From Thuidium tamariscinum (lineage: Eukaryota > Streptophyta > Bryopsida > Hypnales > Thuidiaceae), in the NCBI GenBank assembly GCA_947034885.2, contig OX344754.2:6951001-7015000 (forward strand): DNA of 64,000 nt. Reading direction: 5' to 3'. The translations under genes and the position numbers were made by a program. The notes under the pieces are model-generated. The model searched no databases. It was not told the origin of the DNA and was given only the letters and a program-made list of their open reading frames with translations. Shown piece after piece: positions 12,252-22,839 of this stretch. Numbering within the stretch: position 1 is the stretch's first letter; every line of letters starts with the position of its first letter.

Positions 12252-12829
12252 CTTTCTGTACAATCTTCCTATCCTCCCACTACAATAACCTTTCAGAAAT
12301 GCCTTGCAATGGCCAAAATGATTGATTCAGAACTTCCTAATCATCACTCTCTCTTGCACACTGTGTTCACAAATGATACAGTACTTCTTCCTTCCATAAT
12401 TCAAGCAATGCTTCAAAAATCTTTTGTATAATGTGTACTTTTAATTACATGTTGTAAAATCGCCGGCTACACTTCTTCGTAGGGTCCCTCCACAATTAAG
12501 AAGGTGCGCCATTTTAGCCTTGTAGACAATTTTATATGCCATTTAATTTGCCCCGTCATTTTTCCTAAGTCACCAGTACGTATCACAAACACAGTTTCTT
12601 AGGACACAATTCATTTCTGCTCTTTCACTGGTAATTGTGCTGCCGACATTTAAACAAATTCCATGGTGTACCTTGAAATGAACAACTATGATGAGTAAAT
12701 ACTCTTTCCTTGTCAGTAACCGCCAAATACTTCATACTGACAACTTCTACCACATGTAAAAACAATTTCAGGGCTTCTTCTAGCTGGCGGTTTCAGACAC
12801 CGCGTGATTTTGGGTGTACCCACCCCCTC

Positions 12830-13242
12830 AAAAGCCCTTGTCCTCAGCAGCATCTCAGTCAATACATAACGAACCGGATATGAACAAACGGAGGATCTCA
12901 ATCAACAGCAAGGCGGGCATCACCTCCATGTCTGAAGTCACAGAACGCGGCGAAGTGTCTTCGAAGCAACAAAATTCGTTGATGCTCCTCGCCAGTTCTT
13001 CGGCAGCGGAATCTCCAGACCTCCAGCCATTTCGATTTTCTTTCTCTAGCTTACTGCGGTGCATCTCAAATTCTTTCAGTGACTGTAGATCCGAGCGCAA
13101 TATTATTGGATATTCCTAGGGTTTTGAAGTGATCGAGCTTCGCAAAGAATTTTGGTGGGTTTGGAATTCGCGATTCGTTGCTGGCGAATTGGATTAGGGC
13201 GTGGGACGAATTGTCCAGCAGTGATTTTTATTTGCAGGCACC
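12830..13242 (+). promoter_or_regulatory. Upstream region and 5' UTR of VHA-d
   Basis: Between the pogo-bearing segment and the VHA-d start lie about 400 bases of moderate GC without a coding gene. A pyrimidine-poor TTTGCAG at 13229-13235, eight bases before the ATG, looks like the acceptor of a leader intron. No TATA box was identified with confidence. Confidence 0.35.
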
Positions 13243-16200
13243 ATGTCGATGTACGGGTTTGAGGCGATGAATTTCAACGTGGATAGCGGGTACTTGGAGG
13301 CCATCGTGCGGGGCTACCGTTCAGGGCTGCTCACGTCCGCCGATTACAACAACCTTTGTCAGTGCGAGACTTTGGACGACATCAAAATGCACCTGGGTGC
13401 CACAGATTACGGACCTTACCTGGCAAACGGTAGGTCGTTCATTTCCGCTGTCAGTCGCCGGGGTTCCAATACCCATTGCAAGGGCTTGTCAGTGTCTCCC
13501 AAGTCGCGGTTTGTTAGGGTTCAGATCGATTCATGCATTTGGTGGCCTTCAATTTGTTTTCGATGCATTTCTTTTTCTACTCTGTGGTGAGACCTAAATT
13601 GAATTCTTTTACTGATCTCTGTTCGCCGTCTTGCTATGCTGAGCTCTTAGAGAGATGGCCTGCAGTGGAGTGGAGTTGTTTATTGTAGTCTCCAAATTAT
13701 TTCACAAGCTGTGTATCTGAAGGCTTTTTCCGGAAGTCCAGGGGAATTGTCATAATTTTACGAGTTATCACTATGCTACACTGGTCGTGAAGCCATAACC
13801 AGGGTTCTCAATTTACCGGATTATCCATGTGTGCAGAACCCTCGCCTCTTCACACAGCGACGATCGTGGAGAAATGCACACAGAAGCTGGTGGACGAATA
13901 CAACCACATGTTGACGCAAGCCACGGAGCCGCTGTCCACGTTTCTGGAGTACATCACGTGAGTGTTGCTCCATTTTTCCGCGATTCCATTTTCTGATTGC
14001 TCTAGGAAGAGAGTGGCGATCACTAGGCGTCTCCCGTGGCACTGGACGTGTGGTCGGCAATGAGGGATGAATCTAGGGTCTCCGGGTAGTCCTTATTCTC
14101 AAACCGTTGATGAGCGTCACAGGAACCTGATTATTACCAATACGATCGGAAAAAGCTAATTTACAGGAATTTTAGATCGGGCTTTAGATAAACCAAGATT
14201 TTCATTTGCTCTAGAACAAATTCTTCGATCCATTTCTTGTCGAAAATTTCCGTGATCTTATCGATAACGAGTAGAACCAATTTAATTTTATCAGAGTTGC
14301 GGTAGAATCATACCACATAGTCCAGAGTTGGTTTATGAAGCTGGGATGGTGTTTGAGTTATGGAGGGGTGCAGTGTATTTGTGGACTGATGCGACTTTCA
14401 CCGGTTTTGGATGTGGCAGGTACGGTCACATGATTGACAATGTGGTTTTGATCGTAACGGGGACGTTGCACGAGCGAGATGTTCATGAGCTTCTGGAGAA
14501 GTGCCATCCTCTGGGTTTGTTTGACAGGTATTTGTTGGAGCGCGGTCCTTGGTGTTTATTGTCGTCGTTGATACTCTTGCCGCTGGTGTCGGTTTTCAAG
14601 ATGTCAGTTTTGGGAGCTGGGGATAGCTCTTTTCCCGGGTTCTTTTTATTGCTGGTTTTCTGGAGAATTGGTGGCAGCATTGTAATAGTGCACGTCAGTT
14701 GGTAATTTTTGTGCTGTGTTTGGAGAGGAATGTATTGTCTTGAATTGAATGGCAACCGAAACTCCCATATGCTAGATTTGTGCATGGTGTTTGACTATTG
14801 TGACTGGTATTGGAGCGAGATATGTGATTCAAGAAAGTATGGTCCGTATTTGGGGCCATCTGATCGTTTGGATGGTGTTGCTGCAGCATTGCCACTCTTG
14901 CAGTCGCCCAGAACATGCGGGAGTTGTATCGCCTGGTGCTCGTGGACACCCCGTTGGCTCCTTATTTTTCGGAGTGCATCACCTCCGAAGTAAGCGGATC
15001 GTTTCTTTGTGTCGCTGGGATTTGAGTTTGGTTGAAGTGGTGGTTTCGTTTTCTGGAAAGCAGTGAGGTATTGCACTGGCTATGAGTGTGAGACGGACGG
15101 ATGGTGGAATGGAGTGTTGAGGGCCCTGGATGCTGGTGGAAGATGTGAGTTGGTTTTCGTTTTTTATGAAGTGCAGATGAGTGGAGTTTTTTTGCAATTT
15201 CTGAGAAGTTTGGCGACCGTGTGTAGGATCTGGACGACATGAACATAGAGATAATGCGGAACACTCTTTACAAAGCGTACCTGGAGGACTTTTACAGGTT
15301 TTGTCAGGTACGCGGAGTATTCAATGAATTTGTGTAAATGGTGGTGTGTAGAGATTACGCTTTTGTGGGAGTTTTTCTTCCTTCTTGAAAGATTGTTTAA
15401 TGTCTTGTGCGTTGAATGGTAGCTATGGTTTGGCTTTTCTGTGCGGCTTTTCTGTGTGTTTGCGATGCCGTTCTTGAGTGTGAAAGCATGAAGTAAGTTG
15501 AGCGTGGTTTTGTTTTGTTGTGGTTGTTGTGGAGCAGAAACTTGGAGGTGCAACGTCGACGATTATGTGTGATCTCCTGTCGTTTGAGGCGGATCGACGT
15601 GCTGTGAACATTACTATCAACAGGCAAGCATTTGATTTGAGTGCATTTTTGTGACTGTGTCTTGCTGATGTACTTATTTATGTGCGGCTCAACTGTAGAC
15701 TTCTCAACTGGGTGATGTGGTCATACTAGTCGGAGACTCGAGATGCCATGTTGTGGAGAGCTGACCCGTGAGATCGTGTGAACGTGTGCAGCATCGGAAC
15801 GGAGCTGACTCGTGACGATCGAAGGAAGCTGTACTCGAAATTCGGTATCTTGTGAGTTGATCCGAATTCTGATTTCCTTTTCTGGCAATGGATGTATGTA
15901 AGATATCGAGAGGAGGGTGTCGGGGTTGTATTCGTTTATTGCAGTGGTGGATATGAAGCTTCTCTTTATGGATGATTCTTGGCAGGTTTCCATACGGGCA
16001 TGAAGAGCTTGCAGCTTGTGACGATTTTGACGCGGTACTCATTTTGTCCATCTGCTTTATTCTAATTGTTTACTGGTTGTACAGTACAACCTCAAGTCCA
16101 TCTATTGTGGGCCACTTTCTTGTAAGAGATCTGTTCACTGCACCAATTATCTTGCGTCTAACTTTCTTGAATCTAATGGCTTCATGACGATACTATTCAC

Positions 16201-17041
16201 ACTACTATACTTTAATACTAGATGAAGATGCTTCAATTCTTTTGCAACCCACACTAAGAAGAGAGAAGAGTGTAGTGCTTTTCGCAACGGTGATGAATGG
16301 ACGCACAAATCGCGTAGTGTCTTTTGTGTCGAGCATTGTTAGTAGTGTATCCAGATATTTGAGAAGGCGCCACCTGAGAAGTAAGACTTACGGTGGGTGT
16401 TGTTTACTGCATTTTGCTGCTCCTCAGCTGTCACCTTAGTTGTGGGATCTCGCAGACGAGAAAGCGTTGTTTCCCGATGCTGTTTGGCATGACAAGAAGA
16501 TGCTGCTACTATTTCAGTGCTGCGAACTCACGGACGCATTGTATTGATCGTGACACAGGTCCGAGGAGCTATGGAGAAATACCCTCCATACCAGGCAATA
16601 TTCTCGAAGTTAGCCTTCGGAGAGAGTCAGATGCTGGACAAGGCTTTCTATGAAGAGGAGGTGAAGAGGTTGACCCTCTCGTTTGAACAGCAGGTGCGCT
16701 GCAGCTGTCCCGGTCCCAGATAATTTGACAAGGATGGTGCTGGTCATGTTGCCCTGGATGAGTATAGAAGTCCTTCGTTGCTTGTGATGATGAGGAACCG
16801 AGTTATGTTTTCGAGAAGGCCGTGTATGTAGTGAGTGATGCTCGTGATGATTGTCTGTTCGTGTTTTTCTGGATTTCGCTTCTGACATGGGCGGGACTCT
16901 TTGTTGCAGTTTCACTACGCGGTTTTCTTCGCTTACATGCGATTACGGGAGCAGGAGACTAGAAACTTGATGTGGATTTCAGAATGCGTAGCTCAGAACC
17001 AGAAGTCACGAATCCATGACGGCATCGTGATGACATTTTAG
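13243..17041 (+). CDS. VHA-d: V-type H+-ATPase subunit d
   Basis: Ten exons (13243-13429, 13837-13957, 14420-14527, 14887-14989, 15227-15307, 15538-15623, 15792-15851, 15986-16034, 16559-16693, 16910-17041) join to 1,062 bases, or 353 residues. The plant subunit is about 351. The product matches the family from start to end: [77 protein letters not shown], and [17 protein letters not shown] near the end. Subunit d is the soluble cap on the proteolipid ring and couples the central stalk of V1 to the V0 rotor on vacuolar and endomembranes. Introns are GT-AG except after 15623, where the donor is GC (GCAAGC). The start was taken at the first ATG, two codons upstream of the usual MYGF start; a CAG acceptor just before it suggests a 5'-UTR intron. 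Confidence 0.96.
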
Positions 17042-17352
17042 GGGAGCTGACGGTGTGGTAGCACAGATTGAACAGCTCACAAGGTAGTATGAAGGATGTA
17101 TTTTCCTATTGTTGCAATTGTATTAATAAACAACCAAATTGGCCTCTCAGAAATCGAGTTGTGCGGGTGAATTGCTACATTTACCGAACTAGACACCACA
17201 GTCGGGGTGGAGAGTGGATGTTCGCGTGCGACTGAAGTACTCACACGATTCTCTCTTAATACACAACAGGGTCTGAAGCCATCTCGCCCCCTTCTGTAAG
17301 GTACGCCTACCCATCCCTTGCGCTCCTGCAGTCTGCTTATAATAATGTATTA

Positions 17353-17939
17353 CTCCCTCTGTCCCACTAAAAACCTCCGAAAATCTTCTCCTTGAAGGGC
17401 TTAAGGGATTAACTGTATTTTTAGTCATAGTGTGAGCAATGTATATGTTCAAGAATAAGTAACCCATCCCTTAGTTTAGTGCAAAACCTTCAGCTTAGGT
17501 GTTGTCATTTAGGCACCCAAAATCCATGTGGAAAGTATGACATTTTAGAATAGATTTTCAATGCTGTGAGCTGTTTAGAATAGATTTTCATCATTTTTTA
17601 GATGAATTGAAGGGTGATGGCAACAATGGGTGATTTTAGAAATACGTCCCAACCTAATAAGGAAACCCAGCCCACTTCATGAACAAGTTTTCATAGTGCT
17701 AAAGTAGTCATTGAATGCATCATCAATATTACTAAATGTGGAACTAATTAGTGCAAGGTACTTCACTTGAGCAAGGCCAACTTTACTAGGTCAGAGGAAT
17801 GCTCCTAAGCTGTTTCACTTGCCCCACAAAGTCGTTCAATACAACAAACACTTACTGAACAGTCAAAACCAAGAAATGGAGCTTCCTAGCGGAACAAAAA
17901 TTTTGCCTGGTTTGGAGGGTTTTAGTGGGACAGAGGGAG
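17353..17939. mobile_element. Stowaway-like MITE, 587 bp
   Basis: The ends are inverted copies: CTCCCTCTGTCCCACTAAAA at 17353-17372 and its complement ending GGGACAGAGGGAG at 17939. The similarity extends about 28 bases (…AACCTCC). The element is flanked by TA on both sides (17351-17352 and 17940-17941), as expected for Tc1/mariner-related MITEs. It has no coding capacity and lies between the convergent 3' ends of VHA-d and the GH31 gene. Confidence 0.9.
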
Positions 17940-18005
17940 TACAACAGTTACACTACGTTTCTTGTCCTTTTGCTAATTCACGGTTGAGAAGTACGAGTTA
18001 ATCAA

Positions 18006-21000
18006 TCAGCTAACAAAAAGCTTGAGATTTTCATGAACGTTTGACACCGTGGACCAGACGATCTCCATCTCATTGCCGAGAGGATGGTTAATCCCACTAA
18101 TCTCAACCGCAGGACTCCCAGAGTTCACCTTCGTGGTAACGGACGACTCGACTCGCCCGTTCACATACACCACTTTTGGCGTTTCCGTCATCCCCAGCAC
18201 TTTAACAGAGTCCACGACGAAGCCCGCTTTCAATGCATACGCCGGCTCGTTCACGAAGGACTTCAACGTATAGAAGCTACCAACCCGCGTGGCCTCGAAT
18301 CTAAAGAAACTCGCCCGCCCTGCCGCGAGCTTCATCTCGATGTGACTATCATCATCAACGAACAGGTGCCCTACCGCATCCTCCCGATCCGCGTCCCAAG
18401 AAGACGTGGATAGAGCTTCAGGTGCGCGCTCGAAGGCAACCAGCAGCGTGAACGGCGTGTGCCGCGCTTCTGTGGTTGTCAAGGCGAATTCTTGCAAGGG
18501 CACAATGGTTCCTCCGCGGATGTGCACATTGACAGCGTCCATGGGCGTGGAGATCGTCTCCCAGCCAGCTTGAATGGGCTGCGTCACGCCAAAGAGGTCG
18601 TGCCAGACGCCGCGAGGGAAGTACGCGTGCACGGAGGTCGTATTCTCCTTCAACACGGGCGAGACGAGAATGGCTTCCCCGATCATGAACTGGTGGCTGA
18701 TATTCCAGGTTTGCCTATCTTCCGGAAACGCGAAGAACAGCGGTCTCACATACGGCGCGCCTGTGGTGTGGGCGTCATAGTGAAGCGTGTACCAGAACGG
18801 CAACAACCGATACCGCCAGTATAAGACCTTCGCCCCGGCTTTGCTTACCGACTCCCACAGAAAAAGCTCTTGATTCGTAGTTACGGTGTCAGAATGCGAA
18901 CGGGAGAATGGATAGAAGGCGCCCACTTGGATCCAGCGTCGACAAAGCTCCTCCGTGGTGTTAAACATGAACCCGCAGATGTCCGCTCCCACCATCGGCA
19001 TGCCGAAGAATCCCAAGCTCATAATAGTGACGAGGGAGTGTTCCAGCTCCTCCCACAATGCGCCGTTATCCCCTGTCCAGTGGGATGCAACAGAGCCCGC
19101 GCCGAAGAAACACGAACGGGACAACACAAACGGCCGCGTGCCCGTCACTTCCTCCAAGGCCTTGTGCGTCACTCTAGCTTCACTCGTCCCGTAGATGTTA
19201 TGTGTGTCGTAAATCTTCGACCCGTCGTGGTGCAGCGCATTCATGGAAACTGTTCTCACGTAGAAAGGCAGTTTCTCAACGAAGCTGTTGATGGCGTAAG
19301 GCGGATTGTCCCATCGACTCAACCGTGACACGTTGTTGTCACACTTCATACAACATTGCCAAATAGTCTCAGGACACACCACGTTCGGCTCGTAGTAGCA
19401 GTTAGGCCCGGAGCAGAAATTCGCTGGTTCATTCATATCGAGCCAGAGACCATCGAACGGGATGACACCATGAAAGTCCTGAATCTCTCTCGTCCACCAC
19501 TGCTGCGCATTCGGGTGAAGAAAATCAGCGATATTGGAAGCCCCTGGCCACACTTGCGCGATGTAGCGTCTCTCAGGGTCACTCCCGTTGCGGAGAAACA
19601 CGTCCAACTCGACTCCGCGAACGTACGTCTTGTAAGTTTCATCGATCTTCACGTTGGGGTCCAAGATCATGATGAACTTCTGGTGGTGGGAATGGAGGTC
19701 GTCCACGTAGGGACGCAGCTTCGACTCCGGGTACGTGTCGGGATGTAGTGTGAAATCCATGTAATTGTGCATGTGATCAATGTCGGCAGAAATGGACTCC
19801 AGGGGGAGATTCGCTTTCTTGTACTCTCGGGTTACGTGCTGGAGCTCTTCCACGTTCTTGTAACCGAAGCGGGCTTGGTGAAAGCCGAGAGACCAGTATG
19901 GAAAAGCGGCAGGGCGCCCGACGAGCGATGTCAACTGGTCGACGACTGCCAAAGGCGTTGGCCCTGAGAAGATGTAGAAGTCGAGGACACCGCCGATGAC
20001 CTTGAAGGTGACGAAATTCTTCTCGTACCTGAGTCAGTGATGCTGTGAGTTTCAATATCCTTACTGCCTTCATAGCCGTTTCTGGTTGAATGTTCTAGAG
20101 GAATTCTCCAATGATTTTGTAGCAACTTACAATTCTTTCGCTCGTTTTGACATTGTTCGTTCGAAATCCTACACATTGCACCCCAAAAGCTCGTCTGATG
20201 AAATTAGCGAAGATTTGTTCGCATGTAGCCATTTGGCTGAATCCGTGCAAGAGAGTTTCAGTGCAAGGTAACTGCCCCTTTTTGAAACAGACCCCCACAG
20301 ATTCTTGGCTAAAATGTATCGCCTTGCCTCTATTCATGATAACCTAAGGTTAATTGTTGTTTAATCAGATGCAATTAGGTGTAGTTCCCTCCCCTAATGT
20401 GCATGCCGATGCTCAATTGCTTATGCAGACTGCAATCAGGTGTAGTTCCCTTACCTGATGTCCATGCTCTTGCTCAATTGCTGATTCAAACTCAACCAAT
20501 TAAGAGTCTAGTTCCCATACCTAATATCCATGCCATTGCTGTTGAGCAGGAGCACGCCATGCGCCTTCGCGCTCTCCCTCATGTCCATAATAAACGGGTA
20601 GCTGCTGTAGAGCCCAATGTCCGTGTGCCAAGTCGCAGTATCCGTCGCCCAGAGCGTGAACGTCTTGTTCGGCAGGAGCCGTAACCCATCAGGTCTGGTA
20701 GATTCCCCCAACCCATACAAGAATGCACTCTCCGGCACACGAGACGAAATTTCCAGGTATTGATCTTTAAACACCAAGCTCTTAAAGTCCTCCCCGAGTG
20801 TATCAAATAAAACCTCCTTGTCCGACCTTCTCGTCACGGAGAATCCAAACGGACTGACTTTGTACTTAATCTCCATGGGGTGGAATGAACTCCAGGGTAC
20901 CGAAAGTTCTTGCCAACCGTCTCCATGTGCTGGTGGTGGTTTCCTGGATGGAGGACGGGCTTCGAGAGAGTTTACACTGAGGCGAGGGACGATCGACTGC

Positions 21001-21302
21001 GGAATCTCCCATCGAGAAGAGTTGGAGTCGGTGAGGTGAACATGAACCGTGTTGTTATCTTCGTAACGGGCGATCACTTGAAGCTCACGGATGTCTTGGC
21101 CGTAATTCAGCTCCAACGGGTGTCCTTCGATTAGGTCGAGTTTTGCGACGATCCCTGACCCGTCACGAAGCTCACGGATGGAGCTCACTCGGTAGCCGCC
21201 GCCACCGACGCAGTGCGCAACATGAGTGACAGACAGCGTCACCACCAGCCAAAGCTGCAGCAGCAGCAGCAAATGTCGGAGTAATCGCGGAGCCCATTCC
21301 AT
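18006..21302 (-). CDS. GH31 alpha-glucosidase / alpha-xylosidase
   Basis: Two exons, 20521-21302 and 18006-20028, join in frame (AG|G) over a 492-bp GT-AG intron to give 934 residues; plant family members are about 900-915. Residues 5-30 form a leucine-rich signal peptide, so the enzyme should act in the apoplast or a vacuole. The GH31 catalytic barrel contains the nucleophile in GLWLDMNEP (D458) and the acid/base in HWTGDN (D581), plus IYGTSEARVTHKALEE and the YPFSRSH block. The enzyme cleaves terminal alpha-linked glucose or xylose. After the nucleophile comes a cysteine-rich insertion (NFCSGPNC...CCMKC..N), which resembles plant alpha-xylosidase XYL1 (xyloglucan trimming) more than starch-type alpha-glucosidase. 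Specificity is not certain. The start is the first ATG before the signal peptide. Confidence 0.93.
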
Positions 21303-21439
21303 GGCGCACCACCTTCACAACTCAGGGGAGTCGAACTACCTTAACGAAAACGGTTTCAACGCTACCCGAAATACTCCACGGGTACGAGACGAATCGGTGG
21401 GAAATCAATTGTAACTAACTGGCAGTCTGCACAGAGATA

Positions 21440-22130
21440 AAAATAAATTTGAATCTTCTCTTGAAGAGGGGGAGCAAGCAGGGGAGCGACTCCGAAACGT
21501 CACACGGGAAATTTAAGTTAAGACCCTCTCGATCTCTAGACTGGAGATCGATCGTTCGATCAGTGCAATGATGGTCTGCTGTTTTGGTTGTGTTACCTCC
21601 ACTGAAACACCACAGGGCAACAACGTTCTCGGATCTGCAAATCACTGCGATGTCCTCTACTGCTGTGCTACCTTTACTGAAATGTCACATGCGAGCAAAG
21701 ACGACGACGTCAAATCGGTGGGGTAGCAACTGTAGTCGACAGCTAAAATGCATGAATCTATATTGAAACTTAAAATTCGTCTTGGAGAGGGGGAGCGAGT
21801 GAGCGAGCGAGAGATTCCAAAATGCCGCAGGGGTACAGCATCTCTGCAGATCACTGTTAGGTCTACGGTTGCTCTAGCTACCTCCACCGAATTGTCAGAC
21901 GAAAACAAATACAACGGTAAGGACTACGTCGAATAGGGGAGGGGGGATAACCTCTAAACGTCGAGAGTTACTGCACAAGGGAACGTACACAGAATTTGAA
22001 ATCCTGTGCACGTCTTGGGGAGGGGGAGCGGCAAGCTAGCAACTCCGAAAAGCATGCCAAACGGATGGTTAACAGATTCACTATATGCAGGTCCCTCTAC
22101 CAAAATATCAGACGAAGGCTAGCTACTGAA
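21440..22130. repeat. Degenerate tandem repeat upstream of the GH31 gene
   Basis: A block beginning with CTTGGAGAGGGGGAGC occurs near 21455, 21780 and 22012. A second landmark, GCTACCTCCACTGAAATGTCAC and variants, occurs near 21588, 21667, 21877 and 22094. Copies are strongly diverged and spacing is irregular (about 230-330 bp). The array lies 140-830 bp upstream of the start codon of the minus-strand GH31 gene, so it may contribute to its promoter. Open frames of 60-115 codons in it have no recognisable domain. Confidence 0.6.
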
Positions 22131-22721
22131 GAACCCAAGACGAAGTCAAAGAACAATAATGAAGATCGAGTCGACAACGTAAAGAATCTGGTCGAGAATC
22201 ATGCTCGAGAATCTGATGTTCTTCTACAAGATGTTCTTCTCATCAGGATCCGTCGACGGAAGCGAACTAGTCTAGCGCGCGACTGTGATGAAAGACCGAA
22301 GATGTCTCCGGAAAAAACTGCAACGGTGTCTACAAGTATGTGATGAAGCTTAAAATCTGGCAAGCTTCCGCTAAAATCAGAACCTTGGCCAGTGAGTCCT
22401 GCATGCAACACATTTTATCAACGGTTCAGGGAAGACGACGTGGCGGAAGTGCGGAACCGCGGCTGTCGACAGGTGTCGACACGAATATGTATTGAATATT
22501 GAACCTACGGCTCAGAGAGCGGGGGCGAGCATATGGAATCAGTGGCGTTTAATGCGCCCACTCTGTGCTGCTCAGTGCCCGCCCCAGAAGGCTGTTTTCC
22601 CTTGCATAGGACATGGGGTAATATAATAAGGAGAATCATCAGGACAGTCGCAACCAGTGGTTCCAAAGCAGCGGTTAGGAAAGCTTTTGGAGTGTTGCCG
22701 GCTTTTTTCCTTCAAATCCCA

Positions 22722-22835
22722 AATCGAACCAGTTTTTTGTGGGTTTTTTTTTAAACAAGTGCGTTGAATCGAACCAGTTTTTTGTGAGTTTTCTTCTGAC
22801 ACAAGTGTGTTGAATCGAACCAGTTTTTCAAGTCC
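22722..22835. repeat. 45-bp tandem repeat
   Basis: The string AATCGAACCAGTTTTT starts at 22722, 22767 and 22812, a regular 45-bp period with about two and a half copies. Confidence 0.85.
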
Positions 22836-22839
22836 AAAG

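Larger units (their letters stand above)
7051..12825 (-). mobile_element. Candidate pogo/Tc1-mariner-type element
   Basis: The left margin (7051-7075) begins TAAGGTGGGTGCACC. It resembles the inverted ends of the small MITE at 26339-26614 (TAAGGTAGGTACAC). Near 12804-12823 the opposite orientation is found, GATTTTGGGTGTACCCACC, as expected for a right inverted terminus. Base composition changes from AT-rich to GC-richer just inside 7051, and the only large coding capacity is a pogo-like transposase on the minus strand. The right end does not finish in the expected CTTA and no clean TA duplication is visible there, so the exact boundary is uncertain. Confidence 0.4.

Noticed and set aside
14328..15627. 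Many 60-125 codon frames on both strands
   Set aside because: They are shadows over exons and introns of VHA-d.
18049..19967. Long plus-strand frames of up to 152 codons
   Set aside because: They are antisense shadows of the GC-rich GH31 coding exon.
21996..22343. 115-codon frame with many charged residues
   Set aside because: Overlaps the degenerate repeat upstream of the GH31 gene; no domain and no splice partner.
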